A stretch of DNA of 64,000 nt from Berkiella sp964496435. Its GTDB lineage: Bacteria; Pseudomonadota; Gammaproteobacteria; Berkiellales; Berkiellaceae. Positions 51,192 to 60,616 of the stretch are shown here, piece after piece (positions within the stretch are counted from its first letter, which is position 1; every line of letters begins with the position of its first letter). The DNA lies in the NCBI GenBank assembly GCA_964496435.1, contig CAZBZP010000003.1, forward strand, positions 124,001 to 188,000, written 5' to 3'. The notes beneath the pieces were generated by a model. It was not told where the DNA came from and made no database searches. It worked only from the letters and a program-made list of their open reading frames with translations. The translations under genes were made by a program, and so were the position numbers.

Positions 51192-52076
51192 ATGAACACA
51201 TATAATCACTCTGCACTAGTATGCCCAGTCTGTGCTGCTCCCCTCTCTTCAAATGAAAAGACTTATGCATGCCCCAATAACCATAGTTTTGACAAAGCAA
51301 AGCAAGGCTACGTAAATCTATTATTGGTTAACCAAAAAAGTAGAGCTGAGCCTGGTGATAACAAAGAGATGGTCCAAAATCGATTGGCATTTCTAAAGCA
51401 AGGTTATTACCAAACTATCACCCATAAAATAAATCATGCTGTATCAAAGATCCTTGAAAGCCATACCAAATCGCATTTAGAGATAGCCGATATTGGTTGC
51501 GGAGTGGGTTATTATCTTTGTTCATTGAAAAATCACATTGATTCAATGGAAAGATCTGCAACTTACTATGGAATTGATATCTCCAAAGCAGCCATTCATT
51601 GTGCTAGCCAAAATGACAAAACCATTACTTTCATCGTCGGCACCGCTAACAATCTACCCTTTGCACCGCAATCAATCGATGTTGTATTGAGTGTGTTCTC
51701 GCCTATCTATCTTGAAACATTACAACGGGTTCTTTCCCCGGATGGCTTTGCAATGATTGTAACGCCTGGGAAATATCATCTTTTAGAACTTAGAAGCATG
51801 TTGTTTGATGAGGTAAGAGAAATCAATCCCGATAAATTTATCGAAAAATCAAAAGGTATTTTGGAATTGGTTGATTCTGTTCCTATTCAGGCGACCATTC
51901 AATTACAATCTTCTACTGATATCGAAAATTTACTTAAAATGACACCCTTCTATTTTCGATCGAGTGCTAGCAAAAAGCAGCAATTGTTATTACTTGAAAA
52001 TCTAAGCGTTACTATAGATGTCACTTTAGGGATTTACAAAAAGATAAATTCTTCCCCCGTTACTCTCGATATCTAA
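51192..52076 (+). CDS. rlmA: 23S rRNA (guanine-N1)-methyltransferase RlmA-like
   Basis: 294 residues. An N-terminal zinc finger (CPVCAAPL, CPNNHSFDKAKQGYVNLL) is followed by a SAM-binding domain (IADIGCGVGYYLCSLK, YGIDISKAAIHCASQ), then a SVFSPIYLETLQRVLSPDG segment and VTPGKYHLLELR. This layout is that of RlmA, which methylates 23S rRNA G745 (E. coli); TlrB-type homologues methylate G748. A drug-resistance role would need activity tests. No operon partner. Confidence 0.9.
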   Translation: MNTYNHSALVCPVCAAPLSSNEKTYACPNNHSFDKAKQGYVNLLLVNQKSRAEPGDNKEMVQNRLAFLKQGYYQTITHKINHAVSKILESHTKSHLEIADIGCGVGYYLCSLKNHIDSMERSATYYGIDISKAAIHCASQNDKTITFIVGTANNLPFAPQSIDVVLSVFSPIYLETLQRVLSPDGFAMIVTPGKYHLLELRSMLFDEVREINPDKFIEKSKGILELVDSVPIQATIQLQSSTDIENLLKMTPFYFRSSASKKQQLLLLENLSVTIDVTLGIYKKINSSPVTLDI

Positions 52077-52190
52077 GCGCTACGATGTCGCCTTGTTTAA
52101 AATAACTAATCAGTTTTGCCAATACATTACTATGTATGCGGTTGCCTGATTGTTTTAATTTAAGGTGAATTTATAAGCCATTGATTTTAA

Positions 52191-52266
52191 TGGCGTCCCC
52201 AAGGGGATTCGAACCCCTGTTACCGCCGTGAAAGGGCGGTGTCCTAGGCCTCTAGACGATGGGGAC
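52191..52266 (-). tRNA. tRNA-Glu (anticodon TTC)
   Basis: 76 bp on the minus strand including an encoded 3' CCA. Acceptor GTCCCC pairs with GGGGAC; the anticodon loop is CTTTCAC (TTC), the T arm CAGGGGTTCGAATCCCCTT. Standard tRNA-Glu features. Confidence 0.97.
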
Positions 52267-52327
52267 CTAGATAATATCTTCGCTCTTGTCTTGGCACCTT
52301 TCGCGCTTAGCGTCTTGTCCAAGTAAG

Positions 52328-52439
52328 GCTCGATATTTATTGAGCTTAACTGTGCCTTTTTGGCACGCGAAGGATTTTAACTTAAATCCTTCTGTTTTGC
52401 CTCACTTTATTTTGAAATTTCTTTCTTTAGTAAAGTGAG
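52328..52439. other. Four consecutive hairpins in the tRNA-Ala/tRNA-Glu spacer
   Basis: In the 205-bp spacer there are stem pairs GCTC/GAGC (52328-52345), GTGCC/GGCAC (52352-52366), AAGGATTT/AAATCCTT (52370-52391) and CTCACTTTA/TAAAGTGAG (52401-52439). These could be processing hairpins of the tRNA precursor or a small RNA. Confidence 0.45.
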
Positions 52440-52471
52440 AAAGCTTTATCTCATTATGAGCTGAATAACTC

Positions 52472-52547
<76 letters not shown>

Positions 52548-52586
52548 GAGATAGAGGCGAGATTCTACGGCTACTGCACGCTAGAG

Positions 52587-53999
52587 TCAACCCTCTGGGA
52601 ACAACTCATTTTTAAGGCTTAAACTTTCGGTTAAGCGCTGTAAGGTTTTGTCTTTGCCCAACAAATACAGCGTCTGATCAATCGAGGGTGAAACCGTGCT
52701 ACCCGTAACGGCAATACGGATAGGTTGGGCTATCATACCAAGTTTAATACCTAGCTCTTCAACAACCGATTTGATGGCATTGTTAATAGGCTCTGGCTGC
52801 CAATCGTTCACTGTCTTTAATTTTTCAATGACAGAAACAAGCACAGGGAATGTTTCCGTACTGATGTTCTTCTTCACATCCAGCTCGTTGTAATTCACAG
52901 CATCGGCGTATAAAAATTGGCTCTTCTGTGCTATCTCCAGAATGGTTTTGCAGCGTTCACGCTGTGCAACCACTATCTTCTCTAAAGATGGCCCTTTAGT
53001 GATGTCTAAGCCCATACGCTCTAAATGCCAGGCCAATTCCGCGGCCACTTCACTTTCTGGTTTGGTCTTAATGTAATGCTGATTAAGCCACAATAACTTT
53101 TCAGGGTTAATAGCAGAGGGTGAAGCATTGATTTCGCTGACATTAAATAAATTAATCATTTCTTGGCGCGAGAATATTTCTGTATCGCCATGTGACCAGC
53201 CCAAACGCACTAAGTAATTCAATAAGGCATCGGGCAAAATCCCTTGCAGGCGAAAATCGAGCACGCTGGCCGCGCCATCACGTTTGGATAACTTTTTACC
53301 ATCAGGCCCCAAGATCATCGGCATATGACCATAGAGAGGCACTTTCGCCCCTAGTGCTTGCAAGATATGAATTTGACGTGGTGTGTTGTTGATATGATCA
53401 TCACCGCGTAACACATGGGTTATGCCCATCTCCCAGTCATCTACCACCACCGTAAAGTTATAAGTTGGGGTACCATCACTTCTGACAATAATTAAATCAT
53501 CTAATTCGGTGTTTTGGATCTCAATGTGCCCTTTTACCAAATCATCAAAAGCAATTGAGCCGGTTTGTGGTGTTTTAAAACGGATAACATAAGGCATGTT
53601 GTCATGTGGTGGATGTGGAAAACGTAAGCAATAGCCATCATAACGTGGCTTTTGTTTGGCGGCTATTTGCTGCTCACGTAAAACTTCTAAACGCTCTTTA
53701 GTGCAATAACATTTATAGGCATGGCCACTTTCTAGTAATTGCTTGGCTACCTGTTTATATCTATCAAAACGATGTGTTTGATAGATAGGGCCTTCATCCC
53801 AATCAAGCCCTAACCAGGCCATCCCATCTAAAATCACATTCACGGCTTGCTCTGTGGAGCGCTCTCTGTCTGTATCCTCAATACGCAGGATAAATTTACC
53901 TTTTTGATTCTTAGACCACAGCCAGCAAAAAAGGGCTGTACGAGCACTACCAATGTGGAGATCCCCGGTGGGGCTTGGAGCAAAACGCGTGATGACCAT
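52587..53999 (-). CDS. gltX: Glutamyl-tRNA synthetase
   Basis: Charges tRNA-Glu with glutamate. 470 residues. Class I motifs: PSPTGDLHIGSARTA (HIGH) at residue 9, and KLSKRDGA (KMSKS) near 240. The zinc-like cluster CYCTKERLEVL (Cys 98 region) and RFKTPQTGSIAFDDLVKG are standard for bacterial GltX. It is encoded just upstream, on the same strand, of the tRNA-Ala and tRNA-Glu genes, putting enzyme and its tRNA together. Confidence 0.97.
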   Translation of the reverse strand: MVITRFAPSPTGDLHIGSARTALFCWLWSKNQKGKFILRIEDTDRERSTEQAVNVILDGMAWLGLDWDEGPIYQTHRFDRYKQVAKQLLESGHAYKCYCTKERLEVLREQQIAAKQKPRYDGYCLRFPHPPHDNMPYVIRFKTPQTGSIAFDDLVKGHIEIQNTELDDLIIVRSDGTPTYNFTVVVDDWEMGITHVLRGDDHINNTPRQIHILQALGAKVPLYGHMPMILGPDGKKLSKRDGAASVLDFRLQGILPDALLNYLVRLGWSHGDTEIFSRQEMINLFNVSEINASPSAINPEKLLWLNQHYIKTKPESEVAAELAWHLERMGLDITKGPSLEKIVVAQRERCKTILEIAQKSQFLYADAVNYNELDVKKNISTETFPVLVSVIEKLKTVNDWQPEPINNAIKSVVEELGIKLGMIAQPIRIAVTGSTVSPSIDQTLYLLGKDKTLQRLTESLSLKNELFPEG

Positions 54000-54047
54000 A
54001 TGAGTACCTAATAAAGTATTAACTGGGGCTATTTTAGCAAAAAAAGT

Positions 54048-54121
54048 AAAACCCCCCTAACACCCTTTTGATATAGCCCCCTTTGTTATCAAGGGGGTCG
54101 CGCTTTTAGCGCGAGGGGTTT
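54048..54121. repeat. Cloverleaf palindromic repeat, copy 3
   Basis: The outer stem is AAACCCC/GGGGTTT (54049-54055 and 54115-54121). Inside are CCCCCTT-TGTTATC-AAGGGGG (54077-54097) and TCGCGC-TTTTA-GCGCGA (54098-54114). The stretch ...CCCCCTTTGTTATCAA... is shared with copy 1 at 7534. It lies in the divergent gltX/lysE spacer. Confidence 0.8.
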
Positions 54122-54155
54122 AAGATATCTAACCAGTCTCAAATTGAGGTGTTGT

Positions 54156-54791
54156 ATGGGCTTTTTAGATGAATATATCGCGCTTGGTATCATCGGCATT
54201 TTAGGCGCAATAAGTCCAGGGCCTGACTTTATAATCGTTACTCAGTCCAGCCTGTCTTATGGCAAAAGAGCCGGCATATTCACTTCCCTGGGCGTCGCTA
54301 TTGGCTGCTTGGTGCATATTAGCTATTGCATACTGGGTATTGGCGTTATCGTTGCAGAATCCATTGTGCTGTTTAATATCATCAAATATCTGGGGGCTGC
54401 CTACTTAATTTACTTAGGCATAAAAGCACTTTTGAGCTCTCCTTCTTCTGCTCTGTTACAAGCCGAACAATCACTGCATGGTGCTCAGTCCTTGTCTGCC
54501 TTTGGCGCATTTAAAAAAGGCTTACTTGTTAATTTGCTTAACCCTAAAGTAACTTTGTTTATTTTAAGTATTTTTACCCAAGTGATTGATCCCAACACGC
54601 CTTGGTATATCCAAGCCAGCTTTGGATTGGAATTTGGCTTAATCGCTTTTATATGGTTTAGCTTATTAACCTTCATCTTAAATAACCCAACCTTGAAAAT
54701 GAAATTACAATCCATTCAACGTTATATCGAAAAAGTATTGGGGGTCTTTTTAATTTTGCTGGGTGTTAAGGTCGCCACCTACACACAATAA
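54156..54791 (+). CDS. LysE/RhtB-family exporter
   Basis: 211 residues, five or six membrane helices. The N-terminal signature GAISPGPDFIIVTQSSLSYG is that of the LysE/RhtB amino-acid exporters; KAGIFTSLGVAIG-like and FKKGLLVNLLNPK segments follow. It exports an amino acid, homoserine or a similar small molecule; the substrate cannot be told. The start is ATG 54156 (GAGGT seven bases upstream), preferred over TTG 54144. Its stop shares a base with the PAP2 start (TAATG), so the two are coupled. Confidence 0.92.
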   Translation: MGFLDEYIALGIIGILGAISPGPDFIIVTQSSLSYGKRAGIFTSLGVAIGCLVHISYCILGIGVIVAESIVLFNIIKYLGAAYLIYLGIKALLSSPSSALLQAEQSLHGAQSLSAFGAFKKGLLVNLLNPKVTLFILSIFTQVIDPNTPWYIQASFGLEFGLIAFIWFSLLTFILNNPTLKMKLQSIQRYIEKVLGVFLILLGVKVATYTQ

Positions 54792-55417
54792 TGGATAGCC
54801 CTATGTTAGAAATATTTGCAAAAACGGGCCTATTTTTTAGCCAAACACCCACCATCGCTGTCATTCTTATTGTGGGACTGTGCTCAAAATATCGTCAAAG
54901 CTTTGTGCGTTGCCTTTACTTGCTTTGCTTTACCATGATTTATAATGTTTTATTGAAGTCACTCTTCCACGTTCCGCTCCCCTCTCACCTCGAAGGTTTT
55001 GCCCTTCCCAGCGGCCATATGCACAGCGCTGTTGTCTTTTGGGGATGGCTTGCGGTTGAATTTCATAAAGTATGGTTTTATGAAATAGTCAGTTTTATGT
55101 TGATATTAGTCGGATATGGTTTAGTTTATCAGGGCTATCATTATCCCAGCGATGTGTTAGCTTCAGTAGGTTTTGGGATCCTTTCAATCATCATCTTTGC
55201 ATTGATAAATCATTTGCGCTTTTTCAAAAACAGATCAGAACGCCTTGGCCTTTTGATGACGCTCCTTGGATTAGTGATATTTTTTATTTTGCCTCAAGAA
55301 ATGCGAAAACCACATGTCAAAGTGGCTTTGCTTATTTTAGGAAGTGCAACTATCCTCAGCATTTTGGGATGCTACATAAAGCAGCATTTCCCAAAACGCA
55401 CAGGTCAAAAACAATAA
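54791..55417 (+). CDS. PAP2-family membrane phosphatase
   Basis: 208 residues with about six hydrophobic helices. The PAP2 motifs are ALPSGHMHSAVVFW (motif C2, His) and YQGYHYPSDVLAS (motif C3, His and Asp); the first (KxxxxxxRP) is weak (KSLFHVPLP). Members dephosphorylate undecaprenyl diphosphate, phosphatidate or lipid A precursors at the membrane. Coupled to the LysE-family gene by a one-base overlap; no functional tie is clear. Confidence 0.85.
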   Translation: MDSPMLEIFAKTGLFFSQTPTIAVILIVGLCSKYRQSFVRCLYLLCFTMIYNVLLKSLFHVPLPSHLEGFALPSGHMHSAVVFWGWLAVEFHKVWFYEIVSFMLILVGYGLVYQGYHYPSDVLASVGFGILSIIIFALINHLRFFKNRSERLGLLMTLLGLVIFFILPQEMRKPHVKVALLILGSATILSILGCYIKQHFPKRTGQKQ

Positions 55418-55420
55418 AAT

Positions 55421-56965
55421 TTACTTTTTATATTTAGTCTCTATGTTCATGCCGATATCATCCTCTGTTGGTTTGTTCTCTATTACAATATTGTTTTGAG
55501 AGCTTTGGCGAAAAATAAGCTTAGGTGGGTTGAAATAGGCTTTAAGCTCAGCTAGCGCCCGTTGCTTTGCTTGGTCACTTATGTCTTCAGCATCACACTT
55601 GCCATTTTGATCAAATTGTATGTCAGACTCAGCCAAGGCGCTTAAAATACAATGCTGTGCCTCATTTTCATAAAAAATATGCGTTAATGCAGCATGAAAG
55701 TCATAAGCGCTATAGTTGGAGGCTATGCCAGCATGTAAAAGCTCAGCCAGCATCATTGCAAAGCCTAGGCCATACCGAGTGCTAAAATGATCTAATAATA
55801 TTTTTATCGCCTCGCGGTTGCCAATTGCAATCGCCCTTGAAAGCGCTGTACCTTTGGTACTCGCTGCGATATCTTCGCAAGCCTTATGCGTGAGCAATAG
55901 TGTAAGGACGGCACTATTATTTACGCTAGCAGCAATACACAATGAACGCCCTTTTACCTTAGCGCCTACACAAGGTACGTGTTCAAATAAAATTTCCAGA
56001 TCATAAGCTTTGCCGTAATAAGCACAACTAATCATGTATTCAGAAACATTTTTTTTATTTAAGACATCAATACAAAAGGGAAAATATTCTGCTATATGCT
56101 GAAAAAGTCCCGGCGAACGAAAGTGAGAACATATTTTTGAAAACGCATTTCCTTTGTCTGTCAGCTTTTCAAAAATCATTCCCATTGTAGTCAAATCTCT
56201 ATTGTCACAAGCTAATTCAAATACTTGCTCAAGATAGCTATTAATCGCGTTTGGATCTAATTTATTGATTACAAATTGATGCTCAATTTCATGATAATCT
56301 TTACGCACAAAGTAACAGTATAGTAAATAAGAAAGATGTTCTTTACCCAATCTTTCATACAATAATTTGGTTAGATGAAGATAACCTAATGTTGCCGCAC
56401 AACGACTTGCCGCTTTTAAATGACATGCTTGTAAATTAGGGTACATCAATAATATTATTGAAACCGAGCGATGATTACCATCACCTGCAGCATAGGTAAG
56501 CGCTGCTCCAACTTGGTCTTCATTCAAACGCTCTAAAGCAAGATAATGACCATTGGTTGCAGATAATATATATAATAAAATCCTGTTCTCTTCACTAATA
56601 TCTGCATGTACTATTCGTGCAAGATCACCCTTTAAGGCGGGAAATAACAAATAAAAAACCGATTTAGGTAATTTAAATTCCTCTGCCATTTTTCTAAAGT
56701 CTTTATATTTTCCAGCAAATAAATTATAGGGATCTTGCTGATATCGTTGAAAAGAGGTGTCTAACAGAAAGGGAAAATAGGTTTTTATTTTATCCTGCCA
56801 GAAACTTTTATTATGAATAAGATGGGCTAAACTCTTTTGATTGCCATCATTTAATTGCATCGTGCTAAATAAATAATGAATATCTATTTCTGTGGTATCT
56901 TCTAAAATAAGATTTTGCTCAATCTCATCATCAACCGTTTGCATATTAGTAAAAGAGCGTTTCAT
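55421..56965 (-). CDS. Large ankyrin-repeat protein, possible F-box-like start (514 aa)
   Basis: After an acidic stretch, residues ~27-65 (IDIHYLFSTMQLNDGNQKSL, then FWQDKIKTYFP) resemble an F-box or similar helical domain with the WxxxxxxYFP end. From ~130 onward are diverged ankyrin-like units: DQVGAALTYAAGDGNHRSVS, KGRSLCIAASVNNSAVLTLL and KGTALSRAIAIGNREAIKIL (~365-415). The last ~30 residues are polar with acidic EDD and Lys, a common feature near type IV secretion signals. This fits a host-directed Legionella-type effector; all are inferences from motif similarity. Start ATG 56965 follows GAGGT. Confidence 0.75.
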   Translation of the reverse strand: MKRSFTNMQTVDDEIEQNLILEDTTEIDIHYLFSTMQLNDGNQKSLAHLIHNKSFWQDKIKTYFPFLLDTSFQRYQQDPYNLFAGKYKDFRKMAEEFKLPKSVFYLLFPALKGDLARIVHADISEENRILLYILSATNGHYLALERLNEDQVGAALTYAAGDGNHRSVSIILLMYPNLQACHLKAASRCAATLGYLHLTKLLYERLGKEHLSYLLYCYFVRKDYHEIEHQFVINKLDPNAINSYLEQVFELACDNRDLTTMGMIFEKLTDKGNAFSKICSHFRSPGLFQHIAEYFPFCIDVLNKKNVSEYMISCAYYGKAYDLEILFEHVPCVGAKVKGRSLCIAASVNNSAVLTLLLTHKACEDIAASTKGTALSRAIAIGNREAIKILLDHFSTRYGLGFAMMLAELLHAGIASNYSAYDFHAALTHIFYENEAQHCILSALAESDIQFDQNGKCDAEDISDQAKQRALAELKAYFNPPKLIFRQSSQNNIVIENKPTEDDIGMNIETKYKK

Positions 56966-57125
56966 AACACCTCATTGAATTAGATGGCGGGAAAAGTGCA
57001 TTGCTAAAGCTGCGGACACAGCATGATTTTTTGGCTCAAGCACAAAGAAAGCATTCTAACATCAACATACTATCAAAATATGTCGGTAGATTTGCGTCAT
57101 CTAGGATAAAAATCGCTGGATTATT

Positions 57126-57159
57126 TCTGTGATCAGCTTAAATTAAAGCTGATCACAGA
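57126..57159. terminator. 14-bp perfect palindrome downstream of the ABC exporter
   Basis: TCTGTGATCAGCTT (57126-57139) and AAGCTGATCACAGA (57146-57159), loop six, five bp beyond the ABC-exporter stop. Likely terminator stem; there is no long T-run. Confidence 0.65.
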
Positions 57160-57163
57160 GAAC

Positions 57164-59284
57164 TTAAGGAAGCTCTGATTTTGGCTGTTCAATAAGCCCA
57201 TGTGGAGTAAATACAAAAATCCTGTCTGCAGAACGAATGGTCTCAGGACGATGCGCAATAATAATACGCGTGATATTTAAATGCTTAATCGCTTGGTTTA
57301 CAGCTTGCTCTAAGGCCACATCTAAATGGCTGGTTGCTTCATCTAAGAATAAAATCTTAGGCTGCTTATAGAGTGCGCGTGCTAAAACAACACGTTGTTT
57401 TTGGCCACCTGACAGCGTCATGCCCATATCACCAATCAAGGTATTATATTGCATTGGCATGGCCGCAATATCATGTGCAATGACTGCAAATTGCGAACAC
57501 TTTTCGACCAACTGTTGATCGCACTGTGGATCAAAGAAGCTCACATTCTCTGTAATAGAGCCAGACAGCAATTGATCGTTTTGCATCACGGCGGCAACTT
57601 GCTCTCTAAAATTCTTAATTCCTATTTTGCTAAGCTCAACATCATCAATATACACTTTGCCTGATTCTGGGTTGAATAACCCCATCATGATCTTCATTAA
57701 GGTTGTTTTACCACAACCAGAAGGACCCACAATAGCAACAGATTCACCAGGTTTTATGGTTAAGTTAACATTGTTGATAACATAGGGCTCGTTTTCATCA
57801 TAGCGAAATTTAAGGTTCTCAAGTCTGATGCCGCCTTTAAATTCCGGCGCTTCAATCAAGCCACCGTCTTGTACTTCAGGCTCTTCTAAGGCGATATCCC
57901 CTAAGCGCTCTAAGTAAAGACCCAACATTTTTAACTCAATAAAGTTCTCAATTAACGCTACTGCTTTGCCAATAAATTGTTGTTTATAAGACATAAAGGC
58001 ATAAAGCATACCTACCGTAAATTGGCCAGAAAGCACCAAATTGGCAGCAAAGTAAATCACAACAATATTCTCAATACCTGAGAGCAGTGAGTTCATCGAT
58101 GAAAAACCAATCTTCAACTTGCCCATCTGAATACCAGCATTGAGCTTGTCGGCATAGCGATTTTGCCAGAGCACTTGGCGTTGGTTTTCTTTGCCAAAAA
58201 TTTTAATACTTTGGGTTGCTCTGATGGTTTCCATGAAATTGGTGCTTTCTTTGGCACCGGCAATAATGGTTTCTTCCGTCAAGGCTTTTAAGGGACGATA
58301 CCAGGCAAAGCGCATGATCCCATAAATGACTAAAGAAACTAATACGATGCAGGCTAACAAGGGGGAATATAAAAACAACATCACCAAAGTCGCAATGGCC
58401 ATAATACCATCGACAATGGCTTGAATAATCCCTGTGGTCAGTAACTTCTCAATTTGACCAAGAGAGCCAAAGCGCGAAACAATGTCACCTATATGGCGTT
58501 TCTCAAAATAAGATAAAGGTAATCGAATTAAATGGCGAAACAGATTTGTCGCCATTTGGATACTGAGCATACTGCTAAAGCTCATTAACAATAATGAGCG
58601 CAATGCTGTAGTACCAACTTCAATGACCATTAATAGGAAAAAGCCGATACACAATACTTTCAGAAAGTGCACATCATAGCTTTGTAATACACCATCAACC
58701 ACAAACTGCATGAACTGTGGACTGATCAAAGCAAATATTTGCAATGCCAAAGCCAGCAAGAAGACTTGAATCATCGCTCGCTTTAAGCCAACCATCTTCT
58801 GCCAGAACATCCAAATGGGTACTTTTCGTACCTCATCTTTGACTTCAAATTTTGCCGTTGGCGTTAACTCTAAGGCCACACCAGTGAAATGTTTTGAAAC
58901 CTCAGCAATGCTAAGTTTGCGCATGCCTGCTGCAGGGTCATGTATGACTACATGCTTTTTGCTCACGCTCTTTAAGACCACAAAGTGGTTCATGTCCCAA
59001 TGCAAAATGGTGGGCGTGCGCAATTGATCGAGCTGTTCTAATTCTAAACGCAAGGGGCGACAAGCAAATTCCATCTTGTCCGCGGTTTGCATTAAATTGT
59101 GTAATGTAGTGCCCCGCAAAGATATTGGATATTGGCGACGCAAGGTATTGAGATCAATCTCATGACCATGATATGAGGCCACCATGGCAAGACAGGCTAA
59201 GCCACATTCTGCCATTTCCGTTTGCAAAATAATCGGTAATCGGTGCCGACCAGAAAGTTTTAATAATTCTAAGGGACTTTGCAT
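57164..59284 (-). CDS. C39-peptidase ABC exporter (bacteriocin/RaxB type)
   Basis: 706 residues. N-terminal C39 peptidase (~1-135): catalytic Cys in EMAECGLACLAMVASYHG, His in MNHFVVLKSV, Asp in HDPAAG. Then six membrane helices (~160-440), and an ATPase domain: Walker A GPSGCGKTT, signature LSGGQKQR, Walker B ILFLDEATSHLD, H-loop IIAHRPE. Such proteins cut off double-glycine leaders of bacteriocin-like peptides while exporting them. The ATG at 59284 overlaps the HlyD stop (TAATG) with GGAAGG upstream; ATG 59326 would overlap HlyD by 43 bp. No precursor peptide with a GG leader is seen nearby. Confidence 0.93.
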   Translation of the reverse strand: MQSPLELLKLSGRHRLPIILQTEMAECGLACLAMVASYHGHEIDLNTLRRQYPISLRGTTLHNLMQTADKMEFACRPLRLELEQLDQLRTPTILHWDMNHFVVLKSVSKKHVVIHDPAAGMRKLSIAEVSKHFTGVALELTPTAKFEVKDEVRKVPIWMFWQKMVGLKRAMIQVFLLALALQIFALISPQFMQFVVDGVLQSYDVHFLKVLCIGFFLLMVIEVGTTALRSLLLMSFSSMLSIQMATNLFRHLIRLPLSYFEKRHIGDIVSRFGSLGQIEKLLTTGIIQAIVDGIMAIATLVMLFLYSPLLACIVLVSLVIYGIMRFAWYRPLKALTEETIIAGAKESTNFMETIRATQSIKIFGKENQRQVLWQNRYADKLNAGIQMGKLKIGFSSMNSLLSGIENIVVIYFAANLVLSGQFTVGMLYAFMSYKQQFIGKAVALIENFIELKMLGLYLERLGDIALEEPEVQDGGLIEAPEFKGGIRLENLKFRYDENEPYVINNVNLTIKPGESVAIVGPSGCGKTTLMKIMMGLFNPESGKVYIDDVELSKIGIKNFREQVAAVMQNDQLLSGSITENVSFFDPQCDQQLVEKCSQFAVIAHDIAAMPMQYNTLIGDMGMTLSGGQKQRVVLARALYKQPKILFLDEATSHLDVALEQAVNQAIKHLNITRIIIAHRPETIRSADRIFVFTPHGLIEQPKSELP

Positions 59285-60531
59285 TAAAACCTTCCTTTCA
59301 AACTGATCAGCGGATCTAATATCCATCTGAATAAGGTTTGTTTTTCTAATATAATGTCAGCATCCAAAATCATCCCTGATTGTAAAGGAAATTCTCTACC
59401 ATAAGCCATCACGAATTGATGCTTAAGATCAACCGTTACACGGTAAACTGGTTCTTTTAATTCTAAAGGTATTGGCAACTCTTGTGGCAATAACACGTGT
59501 TTTGAAATAACGGCCACAGTGCCTTCATAGATACCAAAACGTTGGTATGGAAACGCTTCAAAGCGAATACGCACGGTTTGCCCTGGTTGAATAAAACCAA
59601 TGGCACGTGAAGGAACAAAAAGCTCAGCTTGCAATACTGCATCCTTAGGAATGATAGACAATAACGGCGCATTATTGGTAGCTGTTTGACCTTCCCTTGC
59701 TTGCACGCCAGTAATGCGACCATTAATTGGCGATCTAATTTCTAAGCCGCGACGGCCTCTGATTTCAGCTTGGCGTTGTTTTAATTCTGAAATCTTATTT
59801 TCAATATCCCGTACTTGAGAATTTAATTTAAATGGCAACTGATCTAATTCAGATGTAGCTTGAATTAAAGCGCTGTCTTTAGTGGCTTTGGTGCTCAGTA
59901 ATTGCTGATAACCTTGCTTTGCATTTAACAGCTCTTCTACAATCTTTTGATAATCTATTGCCGGAAATGTTTTGTTATCAACAAGTGTTTTTATGCTTTT
60001 AACACGTTCTTCAAGGATTTGTACTTTTTCTCTTTGTATTTGCAAATTCTGTTCAATTTGTTTTATTTCACTTTTTAAATTTTGAATTTGTATTTTCAAC
60101 TGCGCAGTTTGCGAAGAAGCAAGTTTGTTCTGGCTGTCAATTTGTTCTAATGAATGGGCCAATGATAATTCAATTTCATGTAATTGAACCGTATCAATAT
60201 CGCTACCGCCTTGCATTGAGCGTTCAGAAAGTAACGATACCAGCGGTTGGCCTTCTTTAACGGTATCACCTTCTTCAACAGTGATATTTGAAACGGTAAC
60301 ACCGGCTTGTTGTGCATAAATTTTTATCACGCCTTTATCAGGCAACAAATAGCCATGCACAGATTCTTTACGTGCATAGGTTCCCCAAAAGAGAATGGTG
60401 AGAATAGCTAAAGAAATAACAACAACCACGCTGACAAGAATGGTTATAGAAAGCGGTTGAAGCAATACAACTTCACCATAAAGTCTATCTTTACGATGTT
60501 CTAAGGCTTCTTTTCTAAATAAAGATGACAT
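59284..60531 (-). CDS. HlyD-family membrane fusion protein
   Basis: 415 residues: one N-terminal membrane helix (~27-52; ITILVSVVVVISLAILTILFWG), a biotinyl-lipoyl-like half (GYLLPDKGVIKIYAQQAGV), a long coiled coil (~120-240; QTAQLKIQIQNLKSEIKQIE), then the second lipoyl half (IRSPINGRITGV) and a beta-barrel (GQTVRIRFEAFPYQRFG), the standard RaxA/CvaA layout. It connects the ABC exporter to an outer-membrane channel (TolC, not in the window). Its stop overlaps the ABC start by one base. Confidence 0.93.
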   Translation of the reverse strand: MSSLFRKEALEHRKDRLYGEVVLLQPLSITILVSVVVVISLAILTILFWGTYARKESVHGYLLPDKGVIKIYAQQAGVTVSNITVEEGDTVKEGQPLVSLLSERSMQGGSDIDTVQLHEIELSLAHSLEQIDSQNKLASSQTAQLKIQIQNLKSEIKQIEQNLQIQREKVQILEERVKSIKTLVDNKTFPAIDYQKIVEELLNAKQGYQQLLSTKATKDSALIQATSELDQLPFKLNSQVRDIENKISELKQRQAEIRGRRGLEIRSPINGRITGVQAREGQTATNNAPLLSIIPKDAVLQAELFVPSRAIGFIQPGQTVRIRFEAFPYQRFGIYEGTVAVISKHVLLPQELPIPLELKEPVYRVTVDLKHQFVMAYGREFPLQSGMILDADIILEKQTLFRWILDPLISLKGRF

Positions 60532-60616
60532 ATAACGTGTAACTTCACACTTAGGTTAATGTCTTATTATATATGGACTGGGGTACTTGGGATATAAAAA
60601 ACCGACCGTCTGAGGC

